DNA of 64,000 nt from Methanobrevibacter thaueri (lineage in GTDB: Archaea; Methanobacteriota; Methanobacteria; Methanobacteriales; Methanobacteriaceae): the NCBI RefSeq assembly GCF_015062915.1, contig NZ_SUTJ01000005.1, positions 97,738 through 161,737 on the forward strand, read 5' to 3'. The notes below the pieces were generated by a model. That model saw only the letters and a program-made list of their open reading frames with translations. It was not told where the DNA came from and did no database searches. The position numbers were made by a program, and so were the translations under genes. Shown here piece by piece: positions 26,570-36,589 of this stretch; positions within the stretch are counted from its first letter, which is position 1; the number at the start of each line of letters is the position of its first letter.

Positions 26570-27655
26570 ATGAAAATGTCATATATAAAACATAAGGTCT
26601 ATGGATTACTATTTAAATTATTCCAATTCCGCAAAATAGATGAAAAATCAGTTTCCTTTATAATTGACTCTAAGGAGTCTTTTAAGGGAAATTTGGATTA
26701 TATTAAAAAGGAATTTGAAAAAAGAGGGGATTATGATTTCCACTTTTTTTACAAGGACAAATTATCCTTTGGAAGTTTTAAGAAACTCGCCTCATCTAAA
26801 TACGTTTTTTTAAATGATAACTTTTTCCCATTGGCATTTATGAGTTTTAAAGAGGAAACTCAGGTTGTACAGTTATGGCATGCTCCGGGAGCATCTAAAA
26901 AGTTTGGTGGAACCGTTGACGTTGAAAGCAGAGACATCCTTCAAAAAATTTCCAAAAACACCGACTGCCTGATTGTAACATCCGATAAGATTAAAAAGCA
27001 TTACAGTGAAGCATTCCAGATGCCTGAATCCAAAATCAAGGCATTGGGCCTTCCCCGCATGGATTATTATTTTGAAAATCATGATTTGGATAAATTGAAA
27101 GCGGAATTTTGTAAAAAATACGGTATTTCTCCAGATAAAAAGATTATTCTTTATGCTCCAACATTTCGCGATGAGGAGAAGTACAACAATGTTTTCAACT
27201 ATCTTGACATTGAGAAGTTCAACGAGTCACTTTCAGACGAGTATGTTCTGGCTTTAAGACTCCATCCCAAAATCAAGGACTTCTATAGTGACGATATCTC
27301 CTCAAAGGGAAAGTATGTTGATGTCAGTGGCTTTGAAAGCGAACAGGAATTGATGCTTTTAAGTGATGTCATGATTACGGATTATTCATCCATAATGATT
27401 GAATACGCTATTTTAAACAGGCCAATTGTATTCTTCACTTATGATCTTGACAGTTACCTGGCAAATGAGCGAGGATTCTATTATGATTTCAAGACAACTG
27501 TTCCGGGACCAATCGTCAAGACTTCAGACGAGTTGATTGACGTCATCAGCAATGGCGAGTTTGACAAGGGCAGAATTTCGGAATTTGTCAAGACACAATT
27601 TGATGAAATCGACGGTCAATCATCCAAGCGAGTCGTCGATTATCTTTTAAAATAA
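26570..27655 (+). CDS. CDP-glycerol glycerophosphotransferase (TagB/TagF) family protein
   Basis: The 361-residue protein has the family motifs VQLWHAPGASKKFG, KALGLPRMDYYF, ILYAPTFRDE, LALRLHPKI and MITDYSSIM, followed by ERGFYYDF. In Gram-positive bacteria these enzymes transfer glycerol or ribitol phosphate from CDP-polyols onto wall teichoic acid. In Methanobrevibacter they are thought to decorate a surface polymer, since the wall is pseudomurein. No membrane helix is seen. It starts the glycosyltransferase run that follows. Confidence 0.85.
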   Translation: MKMSYIKHKVYGLLFKLFQFRKIDEKSVSFIIDSKESFKGNLDYIKKEFEKRGDYDFHFFYKDKLSFGSFKKLASSKYVFLNDNFFPLAFMSFKEETQVVQLWHAPGASKKFGGTVDVESRDILQKISKNTDCLIVTSDKIKKHYSEAFQMPESKIKALGLPRMDYYFENHDLDKLKAEFCKKYGISPDKKIILYAPTFRDEEKYNNVFNYLDIEKFNESLSDEYVLALRLHPKIKDFYSDDISSKGKYVDVSGFESEQELMLLSDVMITDYSSIMIEYAILNRPIVFFTYDLDSYLANERGFYYDFKTTVPGPIVKTSDELIDVISNGEFDKGRISEFVKTQFDEIDGQSSKRVVDYLLK

Positions 27656-27665
27656 TGGTGGTAAA

Positions 27666-28622
27666 ATGGATAATTTTAAGGTCAGTGTCATTGTTCCAGT
27701 CTATAATGCATCAGAGTATATAGGCAACACTTTAAATTCAATAATAAATCAGGATTTTGACGGTTATGAAATCATCGTAATCGACGACGGGTCAACCGAT
27801 GACAGCCTGGATATAATAAACAGGACCCTTGAAAACATTGAAATACCCTATGAGATTATACATCAGGAAAATGCAGGAGTCAGCGTTGCGAGAAATGTTG
27901 GAATAGAAGCTTCCAAAGGAGATTACCTGGTTTTCATCGATGCGGATGACCATGTCACACCAAATCACATCTCAACATTATACAACGGCGAAAGCGATTT
28001 CAGTCTGATATTATACGTTAAGGAAGATGGTGACAAGCTAATTCATATGGATACCTACTCCGAAGACATGATTTCAACTGAAGATTTTATTAAGAAGGAA
28101 TTGAACATGGAGATAACATTTAACTTTTTCCAGTTAATGTATAAGTCAAGCATAATAAAGGACAATAACATAAGATTTACGCCGGGAATAGTTTACGGAG
28201 AGGACACGGAGTTCGCACACAAGGCACTGTTCCATGGAAGTCAAATAGCAATCAATAACGAAGTCACATATTACTATGTCCAGCACTCCGAATCTGCAAT
28301 AAAAACAACCGAGTACAGGCGTTTTGGAGTTATAAAAATTTTTGAGGATTTGGCCGATTTCTACAATAAGAATAATAAATCAGAATTGGCTAATCTAATA
28401 ATAACATCAAGAATTCCCAAGGCAATATTTGGAAACATGAATTTCTTTTTCCACAACGGATATGATTTTGATGAGGTTTTAGGCAAAATGAAGGAATTGG
28501 ATTTACTCACCAAACTCTCAAGGTATCAAGGGGATTCCAAGTTCAAGTTAAAGATAAGATTATTCCTGTTAAATCCAAGAATATATTATAAAACATGGAT
28601 GAAATTAAAAAATTCAATCTGA
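27666..28622 (+). CDS. Family 2 glycosyltransferase
   Basis: The 318-residue GT-A enzyme has SVIVPVYNASEYI, IVIDDGSTDDS, NAGVSVARNVGIEA and VFIDADDHV (DxD). It is probably inverting and transfers a sugar from a nucleotide donor during surface glycan assembly. No membrane segment is evident. GGTGG precedes the ATG. Its last bases run into the next GT2 gene. The acceptor and sugar are unknown. Confidence 0.87.
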   Translation: MDNFKVSVIVPVYNASEYIGNTLNSIINQDFDGYEIIVIDDGSTDDSLDIINRTLENIEIPYEIIHQENAGVSVARNVGIEASKGDYLVFIDADDHVTPNHISTLYNGESDFSLILYVKEDGDKLIHMDTYSEDMISTEDFIKKELNMEITFNFFQLMYKSSIIKDNNIRFTPGIVYGEDTEFAHKALFHGSQIAINNEVTYYYVQHSESAIKTTEYRRFGVIKIFEDLADFYNKNNKSELANLIITSRIPKAIFGNMNFFFHNGYDFDEVLGKMKELDLLTKLSRYQGDSKFKLKIRLFLLNPRIYYKTWMKLKNSI

Positions 28623-28627
28623 TTAGC

Positions 28628-29587
28628 ATGAAAGTTTCAGTCGTAACACCAAACTATAATGGGGAAAGATTCCTGAAAACATTTTTCGAGTCATTGAATG
28701 ACGATTCAGACTATATTGGGGAAGTCATCATAGTCGATAACGGATCAACAGACGGAAGTAAGGAATACATTAAAAGTAACACTTTCAATTTCCCAGTCAT
28801 ACTTATTGAAAACACTGAAAACCTAGGTTTTTCACCTGCCGTCAATCAGGGAATCTCAAAGGCCAAGTATGAATATATTTTCTCACTCAACAATGACACT
28901 GAGCTTAAAAAAGGCTCAATCAAGGCATTAGTTGATTTAGCATCCTCAAACGACAATATATTTTCAGTGCAGGCAAAGATGCTCCAGTACAACAATAAGG
29001 AACTGATTGATGATGTTGGAGACGAGTATAACCTGCTTGCATGGACTAAAAAGACAGGGGAAAACCATAAATCCGGCGAATACAGTGAAGTCTGTGAGAT
29101 ATTCTCCGCATGTGCCGGAGCGGCAATGTATAAGAAATCCCTGTTGGATAGGATTGGCGCTTTTGACGATAACTATTTCGCATATATGGAGGATGTGGAC
29201 ATTGCGATACGCTCAAAAATAAACGGCTACACTAATCTTCTATGTCCCGATGCTGTTGTTTATCATATCGGAAGTGCAACAAGCGGAAGCAGATACAATG
29301 AGTTCAAGGTTCGCCTTGCAGCAAGAAACAATGTATGGACAGTTTATAAGAACCTTCCGATACCAATGAAGATTGTCAATTTCATTTTCCTGTTTTTAGG
29401 ATTTTTCATCAAATATGTGTTCTTTGTCAAAAAGGGATTCGGCTCAACATATCTTGCCGGAATCCGTGAGGGCCTGTCAACAAGAGGAAAGCTCGAAAAG
29501 GTTAAGTTTGAGGGCAGGAATACGAAAAACTATTTTAAAATGGAATACAGATTAATTATTAATACAATTAAATTCCTGAAAAAATAA
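28628..29587 (+). CDS. Family 2 glycosyltransferase, rhamnosyltransferase-like
   Basis: The 319-residue protein begins MKVSVVTPNYNGERFLKTFF and has VDNGSTDGS, NLGFSPAVNQG, SLNNDTEL and YMEDVDIAIRS, the pattern of dTDP-rhamnosyltransferase-type GT2 enzymes. The C-terminal half has one hydrophobic stretch (IVNFIFLFLGFFIKYVFFV) that may anchor it. The track start 28595 overlaps the preceding gene; ATG 28628 begins exactly at the domain. With the rfb operon nearby, a rhamnose donor is plausible but unproven. Confidence 0.87.
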   Translation: MKVSVVTPNYNGERFLKTFFESLNDDSDYIGEVIIVDNGSTDGSKEYIKSNTFNFPVILIENTENLGFSPAVNQGISKAKYEYIFSLNNDTELKKGSIKALVDLASSNDNIFSVQAKMLQYNNKELIDDVGDEYNLLAWTKKTGENHKSGEYSEVCEIFSACAGAAMYKKSLLDRIGAFDDNYFAYMEDVDIAIRSKINGYTNLLCPDAVVYHIGSATSGSRYNEFKVRLAARNNVWTVYKNLPIPMKIVNFIFLFLGFFIKYVFFVKKGFGSTYLAGIREGLSTRGKLEKVKFEGRNTKNYFKMEYRLIINTIKFLKK

Positions 29588-29600
29588 TCCGGTGAGCTTA

Positions 29601-30455
29601 ATGGACCTTTCAATCGTAATATTAAATTATCAGACATTCGAATTGACAAAAAACACTGTCGATTCCGTCTTGGAGTATGATTATCCCTTCTCTTATGAGA
29701 TTTTCATAGTGGATAATGCATCCAGCGACGATAGCCTAGCAAGATTACAGGAATATTTCGGCGATAAGGTCAAGTTCATTGCATCAAAGGAAAACAACGG
29801 TTTTGCCGCAGGAAACAACCAAGCCTTAAGGCAAGCCACCGGAAGGTATCAGCTATTGTTGAATTCCGACACAATCGTATGGCAAAACACTCTTGAGGAC
29901 ATCTACAGTTACATGGAAAGCCACACCGATGTCGGTGCATCAGGATGCAGGGTTCTTCTTGAAAACGAGGATCTTGACATGGCATGCAAAAGGTCATTTC
30001 CAAACGTTAAGAATTCCTTTTTCAGACTGTTCCACATACCGACAAAAAGCAAGGGCAATGACTATAACCTAACAAACCTTCCAGATGACGGGATATATGA
30101 GATAGACTGCCTCACAGGTGCATTCATGTTCATCAGAAAGGAGGCTCTGGATGATGCCGGGCTTTTGGATGAGACATTTTTCATGTACGGCGAGGACATT
30201 GACCTGTGCTACCGCATCAAGAAGGCCGGATGGAAGATAATATACTATGGTGAATCCAAAATCACTCACCTTAAGGGTGCAAGCAGCAAAAAGCAGAAAT
30301 CCAAATTGCTTTACGAGTTCTATCGTGCAATGTATATCTACTACAAAAAGCACCATGCCAACGAGTCCTCATTCATTGTCAACTTTAGTGTATATTTGGG
30401 GATTGCCCTTTTATGTCTTTTGAAACTTTTCCTGAACATATTTAAAAAAAGTTAA
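29601..30455 (+). CDS. Family 2 glycosyltransferase, rhamnosyltransferase-like
   Basis: The 284-residue GT2 enzyme has LSIVILNYQTFELT, VDNASSDDS, NNGFAAGNNQALR, LLNSDTIV and MYGEDIDLCYR, closely resembling the previous gene's class (WbbL-like). A C-terminal hydrophobic helix suggests membrane attachment. The ribosome site GGTGA at 29591 points to ATG 29601 rather than the track's GTG 29592. It is the third consecutive GT2 of this cluster, expected to add sugars to the lipid-linked product of the downstream sugar transferase. Confidence 0.87.
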   Translation: MDLSIVILNYQTFELTKNTVDSVLEYDYPFSYEIFIVDNASSDDSLARLQEYFGDKVKFIASKENNGFAAGNNQALRQATGRYQLLLNSDTIVWQNTLEDIYSYMESHTDVGASGCRVLLENEDLDMACKRSFPNVKNSFFRLFHIPTKSKGNDYNLTNLPDDGIYEIDCLTGAFMFIRKEALDDAGLLDETFFMYGEDIDLCYRIKKAGWKIIYYGESKITHLKGASSKKQKSKLLYEFYRAMYIYYKKHHANESSFIVNFSVYLGIALLCLLKLFLNIFKKS

Positions 30456-30508
30456 ATAACTTATATAATAATATATATTATTATTAAAGACTAATTTTGG
30501 TAGTTATC

Positions 30509-31912
30509 ATGATAAAGGAAAATCAGAGGGCATTGAATATCATATTGGTTTTGATAGACGTTTTAGTAATAACCGTCGCTTTAGTCTGTTCTATATGGCT
30601 TAGATTCAAAACCACATTGTTTGGTCCGCTTGGAGGCCATTTGGGCTTTCAAAGTTATCTTTTATTCTTAACATTCGCCGTAATTCCAGTCTATTTGATT
30701 TTATACTTTGCATTCGGCCTGTATAAGCCTCGCAGAACCTATAAAAATATCTTTTCAGAGGCAACTCAGCTGATTAAGGTGAACATCGTTGCGTTTTTCG
30801 CACTTGTTTCCATTTTGTTCATCATTAACCAGCCTAACTTTTCAAGGATAATGCTGTTCCTGCTTGCTATCATAGCAACATTCTTTGGAATAATCGAAAG
30901 ATTCGCCATAAGAAGCGTCCTGAAGAATTTGAGGGTGAACAACAGGAACCTCAAGCACATTCTCATTGTCGGGGACAATGATTTGGCGTTCACATTTGCA
31001 CGCAGGATACGTGACAACCCATATCTCGGGTTTGTCGTCAGCGGATTTTTGGGAAGGTCCGAGCACGTCGGTATGGAAATGGAGGGAAGCAGAATCATTG
31101 GAACCTTCAAGGACCTTGATCATGTTCTTGAAAGCAACAGGTATGACAGGGTGGTCCTTGCAATCCCGCTTAAGTATTATTATAAGATCAATGAGCTTGT
31201 GGAAAGCTGTGAAAAGGTTGGAATCAAGGCGGAAATCATTCCGGACTACATCAGGTACTTCCCGGCACAGCCCTCAGTGGACATGATTGAGGATATTCCT
31301 ATTATCAATATCCGTTATGTTCCCCTTGATGATGATTTCAATAAGTTTTTAAAGTACCTGTCAGATTACATAATATCTATAATAGCAATCATAATAACCT
31401 CACCTATAATGATTATTACAGCTATTGCTATCAAGTTGACATCTCCAGGTCCGATAATCTTTAAGCAGGAGAGAATGGGATACAATGGTAAGACATTCAT
31501 GATGTACAAGTTCAGAAGCATGAAGGTTCAAGATCCGAATGAGGAAAAATCAGAATGGACCACTCCGGATGACCCTAGAAAGACAAGGGTTGGGGAAATA
31601 ATAAGAAAAACCAGTATTGATGAATTGCCGCAATTCTTCAATGTCCTTAAAGGAGACATGAGTGTTGTTGGTCCAAGGCCGGAAAGACCATTTTTCGTTG
31701 AGCAGTTTAAGGAGACAATACCTAAATACATGGTAAAGCACCAAGTAAAACCTGGCCTTACCGGTTGGGCGCAGATTCATGGCTGCCGTGGAGACACTTC
31801 AATCAAAAAACGTATAGAATATGATATTGAGTACGTAGAAAACTGGCACATGGGTTTGGACTTGGCAATAATGATTAAAACAGCATTGAAGAAAAATCCT
31901 AATGCATATTAA
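30509..31912 (+). CDS. Polyprenyl-phosphate sugar-1-phosphate transferase (WbaP/CpsE type)
   Basis: This membrane protein of about 467 residues has an N-terminal region of four to five helices (1-130), a Rossmann-like middle (HILIVGDNDLAF) and another helix. The C-terminal catalytic domain contains KQERMGYNGKTFMMYKFRSM, TSIDELPQFFNVLKGDMSVV, GPRPERP and VKPGLTGWAQIHG. Such enzymes start glycan assembly by moving a sugar-1-phosphate from a UDP sugar onto a polyprenyl phosphate. The track start (TTG 30497) is replaced by ATG 30509. It ends the polysaccharide cluster and is followed by a compact hairpin group. Confidence 0.92.
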   Translation: MIKENQRALNIILVLIDVLVITVALVCSIWLRFKTTLFGPLGGHLGFQSYLLFLTFAVIPVYLILYFAFGLYKPRRTYKNIFSEATQLIKVNIVAFFALVSILFIINQPNFSRIMLFLLAIIATFFGIIERFAIRSVLKNLRVNNRNLKHILIVGDNDLAFTFARRIRDNPYLGFVVSGFLGRSEHVGMEMEGSRIIGTFKDLDHVLESNRYDRVVLAIPLKYYYKINELVESCEKVGIKAEIIPDYIRYFPAQPSVDMIEDIPIINIRYVPLDDDFNKFLKYLSDYIISIIAIIITSPIMIITAIAIKLTSPGPIIFKQERMGYNGKTFMMYKFRSMKVQDPNEEKSEWTTPDDPRKTRVGEIIRKTSIDELPQFFNVLKGDMSVVGPRPERPFFVEQFKETIPKYMVKHQVKPGLTGWAQIHGCRGDTSIKKRIEYDIEYVENWHMGLDLAIMIKTALKKNPNAY

Positions 31913-31914
31913 CG

Positions 31915-31948
31915 ATTGTGCTTTTGCACAGGTGTGCACCTGGACAAT
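31915..31948. terminator. Nested hairpins after the polysaccharide cluster
   Basis: Just past the stop codon, TGTGC-TTTT-GCACA, CAGGTG-TG-CACCTG and an outer ATTGT/ACAAT pair can form two small stems closed by a third. A U-rich tract follows within 20-30 bases. It is likely the operon's transcription end or an RNA-processing element. Confidence 0.45.
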
Positions 31949-31990
31949 ATTTATATTAAAATTTTTTGAAAAATTGTATTGGTATTACTG

Positions 31991-32020
31991 TTCAAATGCT
32001 CTCTCTAATACTTTATATAC
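31991..32020 (+). promoter_or_regulatory. RPA promoter with TGCTCTCTC motif
   Basis: TGCTCTCTC lies a few bases upstream of a TATA box (ctttatatac). The same 9-base word stands in the same position before tnpB and before the integrase gene. GAGGGG supplies the ribosome site of the RPA start at 32067. Confidence 0.5.
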
Positions 32021-32066
32021 ACTATGATTATAAAATTATAATTAACTTTTCTATGAGGGGTTTGGT

Positions 32067-34664
32067 ATGCAAGAAAGAATATTACAAGAATATGAAAAAG
32101 TCAAAGATAAACTTTCTGAAGAAGAGTTCTTAGAAGAAATTGAGAAATTGAAAGCTGACAATGATGGAATAGATTTCATTGATGATTTTGGAGCTGCACA
32201 GATGGTTGTTCAAAATCATAATGGTGTCGACACATCCATTTTCGATCAAGTTGAAGAAACTTCAGCCAATGTGATGACTGACGAGCTGAAAGAGAAATAT
32301 GATAAAGTCAGGGACCAAATTTCCGAAGAGGAATTCTTCCAAAGAATGGAAAAATTCAGACAACAGGAATCAGAAAATCCTTTCATGACCGATGACGGCC
32401 TTGCAGATATGGTTGTCGGTGAATTGATTACTGAAGAAGTGGAAGCAATCACCAGTGAAATGGATGATGACGTTAAACCAATAGAAGACATTGAAAAAGG
32501 AAGCAGAGACGCTACCGTAGCCGGTAGGGTAATTTCAATATCCAATCCAAGATCATTCAAAACACGTAAAGGACAAAGCGGAGAGGTATGCAACCTTCAG
32601 CTTAAGGACAACACTGGTGAAATCAGGGCTGTTTTCTGGACACAAAACATGAAACTTCTTAAAAACGTCAATGAAGGTGATGTCATACAAATCAAGGGTG
32701 TGGACGTTAAGGAAGGATACACAGGTCTTGAAGCCAACTTAAGGCCAAGGTCAAGCGTAGTCCACATAGACGATGACCCTTCAAGATTCCCTGCTTATGA
32801 GGAAAACATCACAGACATCGTTGACATCGAACCTGAAACCAAGGTCAATATCATTGCAAGAATCGTTAGAATTCCAACAATCAGAACATATGAGAAAAAT
32901 GGAAAAGAAGGACAAGTTGCATCCCTTGAACTGCAGGACGGTTCAGGACAAATCTCTTATACATTATGGAATAAAAACGTTGAGCTAATCAAGGATTTAG
33001 GCCTTGAAGATGGAGATACTGTTAAAATCCTTCAGGCTCAAGCACGCAGCAGGCCAAACAGGGACGGCGAAGATGAAATTTCCCTGACCCATTGGGACGG
33101 AAGAATAATCAAAGGGGACTTCGATGTTCCTGAATTCGAACAGGAATTCTCACCAATCGGAGACTTGAGCGAACAAAGGGATGTTTCAATCATCGGTATC
33201 GTTTCAAAACTCCAGGACATCAAGGTGTTCACCAGAAAAACCGATAACACAGAAGGAAAATTAAGAAACTTTGATGTTAGGGACACTACAGGAGACATCA
33301 GGGTGACAGTATGGGGCGATGACACCTCACTTCCTATAAACAAAGGGGACATTATCAAAATTATCGGCGGAGACGTGCGCTTTGACGAATACACTGAAAG
33401 CCAATACTCCATGAACACTAATTTCAATACTCAAATTACTATTAACCCACAAAACCTATCAATCGAGCAATTGGATGAGCTGGAAGAATTAAGACAAGAC
33501 CTCCATCCAACCCCAATAGGAGAAGTCGAATTGATGGATGATGACGGAATAGAAATAGACATTATCGGAAGGATCCTATCCCTTGAAGACATCAGGGAAT
33601 TCCAAAGGGATGACGGTGAAGTCGGTCAAGTCAGATCAGCAATGATTGCTGATGAATCCGGTAAGGTAAGATTATCATTCTGGAATGAAAAGGCTCAAGG
33701 CGCTTATGCAGTGGGTGAAGCATACAGAATTGAAAATGCAAGAACCAGAATGGGATTGTATAGCGTAGACTTGAACGTTGGAGGAGCTGCAAGGATTATC
33801 AGATTATCTGAAGAGGAAGCATCCGCAATGTTCATTCCTAAACTGGAAACATTGGAAAAAGCACTTTACGATAAAATCAGCATCGATGAAGTCGAAGAGG
33901 ATGAAAATGACAAAATCATCATCGGTAGAGTCATTGAAATATTCGAGCAACGCACATTTGAAAGGGATGACGGTGAAGGACTTGTAAGAAATATAGAAAT
34001 CGCTGACGATACAGGTTCAGTCGTAGTTGTTCTCTGGAATGATGATGCAAACAAGGAATTTGAATTAGGCCAAGCAATCAAATTACAAAACCCTCGTTTC
34101 AGATACAATGACAGAACCAATCGTGTAGAAGCTAGCGTTTCTAGTTCCACAACCATTCTAGAGCCAAGTGAAAGCGAACTGGAAAAATTACCTTCATTGG
34201 ATGAACTAATGGAAATGATTTTCACACAAAAATCCATTGAGTCATTATATGAGGACGACACTAATGTTCACATCATTGCAAAAATCGAAGAGGTTGGCGT
34301 AGACAGAACATTACTTAGAAGATGTCCAAACTGTCGTGCTGGCGTTGAAGAAAGTGAAGATGAATATGTATGTGACAATTGTGGATATGTCTTTGACGAA
34401 CCTGCTTACACATTCATGATTCCTGTAAGGGTTGATGATGGAACAGGATCTATCCAGGCCACATTCTTTGATAACTTGGCTGAGGAATTAAGTGGAATGA
34501 CAAAAGAAGAGGTTATTTCCACCATTGAAGATGGATATGGTGTTGATGAAAAACTTCAAGACTTAATCGGATACACAATTGAATTTATTGCTAATGTTAA
34601 CTTTGATGAATATAATGAAACAAATAGGTTAAATCCTAAGAAATTTTTGAAAAAATACATTTAA
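32067..34664 (+). CDS. Replication protein A, multi-OB-fold single-stranded DNA-binding protein
   Basis: The 865-residue protein starts with two helical repeats (LSEEEFLEEIEKL and ISEEEFFQRMEKF). Five OB-folds follow at roughly 150, 265, 370, 495 and 610, each recognisable from pairs like GRVISIS and VFWTQN or VVVLWND. A sixth C-terminal OB carries a zinc finger (CPNCRAG, then CDNCG). Such archaeal RPA coats single-stranded DNA in replication and repair. In some relatives the gene is split; here it is one frame. radA follows 27 bases downstream, so the two likely serve the same repair process. Confidence 0.92.
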   Translation: MQERILQEYEKVKDKLSEEEFLEEIEKLKADNDGIDFIDDFGAAQMVVQNHNGVDTSIFDQVEETSANVMTDELKEKYDKVRDQISEEEFFQRMEKFRQQESENPFMTDDGLADMVVGELITEEVEAITSEMDDDVKPIEDIEKGSRDATVAGRVISISNPRSFKTRKGQSGEVCNLQLKDNTGEIRAVFWTQNMKLLKNVNEGDVIQIKGVDVKEGYTGLEANLRPRSSVVHIDDDPSRFPAYEENITDIVDIEPETKVNIIARIVRIPTIRTYEKNGKEGQVASLELQDGSGQISYTLWNKNVELIKDLGLEDGDTVKILQAQARSRPNRDGEDEISLTHWDGRIIKGDFDVPEFEQEFSPIGDLSEQRDVSIIGIVSKLQDIKVFTRKTDNTEGKLRNFDVRDTTGDIRVTVWGDDTSLPINKGDIIKIIGGDVRFDEYTESQYSMNTNFNTQITINPQNLSIEQLDELEELRQDLHPTPIGEVELMDDDGIEIDIIGRILSLEDIREFQRDDGEVGQVRSAMIADESGKVRLSFWNEKAQGAYAVGEAYRIENARTRMGLYSVDLNVGGAARIIRLSEEEASAMFIPKLETLEKALYDKISIDEVEEDENDKIIIGRVIEIFEQRTFERDDGEGLVRNIEIADDTGSVVVVLWNDDANKEFELGQAIKLQNPRFRYNDRTNRVEASVSSSTTILEPSESELEKLPSLDELMEMIFTQKSIESLYEDDTNVHIIAKIEEVGVDRTLLRRCPNCRAGVEESEDEYVCDNCGYVFDEPAYTFMIPVRVDDGTGSIQATFFDNLAEELSGMTKEEVISTIEDGYGVDEKLQDLIGYTIEFIANVNFDEYNETNRLNPKKFLKKYI

Positions 34665-34691
34665 ATGAAAAATAGGTAAGGAATGATTATT

Positions 34692-35627
34692 ATGGTCGAA
34701 TTAAGTGATTTACCAGGTGTTGGAGAAAAAACAGCAGAAAAATTAAAAGACGCAGGTTTCGCTGACATGATGAGATTGGCAACCGCTACTCCAAAGGAAT
34801 TGTCAGTTAAAGCAGAAATCGGTGAAGGTGTTGCAGAAAAAGTTATTGAAGCTGCACGTAGAGCAGAAAACATCACTTTTGAAACTGCATTAGAAGTAGA
34901 CGAAAGAAGAAAAGACGTTGGACACATCACTGTCGGAAGCCAAGAATTCAACGATTTAATCGGTGGTGGAATCGAAACCCAATCCATAACTGAAGTGTTC
35001 GGTGAATTCGGATCAGGTAAAAGTCAAATCTCCCATGAATTGGCTGTTACTGTTCAATTGCCTGAAGAACGTGGAGGACTCGATGGTGAATGTGTATTTG
35101 TAGACACTGAAAACACTTTCCGTCCAGAAAGAATCAGACAAATTGCTGAAGGATTCGAATTAGACAATGAAGAAGTCTTAAGCAGAATTCATGTTGCACG
35201 TGCATTCAACTCCGCTCACCAAATCCTCATGGTTGACAAAATCAACGAACTCATCCAAAGTGGAGTTAATGTTAAATTGGTAATTGTAGATTCATTGATG
35301 GCTCACTTCAGGGCAGAATATGTCGGAAGGGAGTCCTTAGCTGTAAGGCAACAAAAATTGAATCAACATTTACACTCACTCCAGCAAATCGCTAACACTT
35401 ACAATGTTGCAATCTTTTTAACCAACCAAGTGCAAGCTAAACCGGATTCCTTTTTCGGAAGTCCTACCAAAGCTATTGGTGGTCACGTTTTAGGACACGC
35501 TTCCACTTACAGAATCTGGCTCAAAAAAGGTTTGGCTGGAAAAAGAATCGCACGTTTAGTGGATTCCCCTCATTTGCCTGAAGGTGAATGTGTATTTAAA
35601 ATTACTAGCGAAGGTATCGTTAGTTAA
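34692..35627 (+). CDS. radA: DNA repair and recombination protein RadA
   Basis: The 311-residue recombinase has an N-terminal HhH domain ([17 protein letters not shown]), Walker [10 protein letters not shown], Walker [11 protein letters not shown], loop [11 protein letters not shown] and the C-terminal [13 protein letters not shown]. It forms filaments on single-stranded DNA and performs strand exchange, the archaeal counterpart of Rad51. Start ATG 34692 gives the usual length; the track's upstream ATG 34683 adds MII and overlaps the ribosome-site region. It is co-oriented with RPA. Confidence 0.96.
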   Translation: MVELSDLPGVGEKTAEKLKDAGFADMMRLATATPKELSVKAEIGEGVAEKVIEAARRAENITFETALEVDERRKDVGHITVGSQEFNDLIGGGIETQSITEVFGEFGSGKSQISHELAVTVQLPEERGGLDGECVFVDTENTFRPERIRQIAEGFELDNEEVLSRIHVARAFNSAHQILMVDKINELIQSGVNVKLVIVDSLMAHFRAEYVGRESLAVRQQKLNQHLHSLQQIANTYNVAIFLTNQVQAKPDSFFGSPTKAIGGHVLGHASTYRIWLKKGLAGKRIARLVDSPHLPEGECVFKITSEGIVS

Positions 35628-35683
35628 TTTTACCTTCTTTTTTTCATAACTTTTTTATACTTTTTTTTATTAATATTATATCT

Positions 35684-36589
35684 ATGAGCGCTATTGAAGT
35701 TACTATTTTATCAATCATCATAATGATTGGTCTTGGATATTTCCTAAAAAGAATCGATTTTTTAAGTGAGAAGGATATAGATCCATTCAATAGGATAGTA
35801 ATGTATATTCTGATGCCCTGCATGATTTTCCACGCAATCTATTCTGCAGACATGTCATTGCTTCCAAAACTGGGGGTCCTGCCTTTTGTTATCCTGGCAT
35901 CATCCCTTGCAACAGGAATAGTTTCATATTTCATATTGAAACAACTTAACCTTGATGACATACAGTTGTGGAGTGTTCTGGTCACTGTAATGATAGCGAA
36001 CACTGCCTTTATGGGCTATCCTGTCAATTTGGGTATTTATGGTCAGGATGGATTTTTAAGGGCGATATTCTGTGACATAGCCACATTATGCATTTTCCTG
36101 ATGTTGTCATGCGCGTTGATTTTGAAATTCGGAGGAACTGTCAAGACCGCTGTGAGAAAGATTGCCTTTTTCCCGCCATTGTGGGCGGTTGTTTTGGGAT
36201 TGGTTTTCAACTTCTTAAACATTCCAATTGGCGCTGTTGTTGACAATACTGTGAATTATCTTGGCCAGGGGGCCATTCCGTTGATTATGATTGCATTGGG
36301 TTTGTCAATTGACTTTACAGCATTGTCCAGAAGCAAGTCAATGATTGTATTTACTTCAATCATGAAATTGGCGTTTTTCCCATTTGTTGCATTTATCATT
36401 GCCACTCAAATAGGCTTGGTTGATCTTCAGTATAGCGTTTCGATTGTCGAGGCCGCAATGCCTTCAGGCATGCTGTCATTGTTGCTTGCAATCACATACA
36501 AGCTTGACTATGAACTGACTTCCGACTGCATATTAATCAACACTGTAATCTCTTTGATTACACTTCCGGTCATTATCATGTTGATTTAG
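35684..36589 (+). CDS. AEC-family transporter (auxin efflux carrier type)
   Basis: The 301-residue integral membrane protein has about ten helices in two five-helix halves, the AEC layout. Typical segments are GYFLKRIDFLSEKDIDPFNR, YILMPCMIFHAIY, ANTAFMGYPV, GAIPLIMIALGLS and VEAAMPSGMLSLLLA. Members export or take up organic anions such as malate; the substrate here is unknown. A short AT-rich gap with its own TATA-like tract separates it from radA. Confidence 0.88.
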   Translation: MSAIEVTILSIIIMIGLGYFLKRIDFLSEKDIDPFNRIVMYILMPCMIFHAIYSADMSLLPKLGVLPFVILASSLATGIVSYFILKQLNLDDIQLWSVLVTVMIANTAFMGYPVNLGIYGQDGFLRAIFCDIATLCIFLMLSCALILKFGGTVKTAVRKIAFFPPLWAVVLGLVFNFLNIPIGAVVDNTVNYLGQGAIPLIMIALGLSIDFTALSRSKSMIVFTSIMKLAFFPFVAFIIATQIGLVDLQYSVSIVEAAMPSGMLSLLLAITYKLDYELTSDCILINTVISLITLPVIIMLI

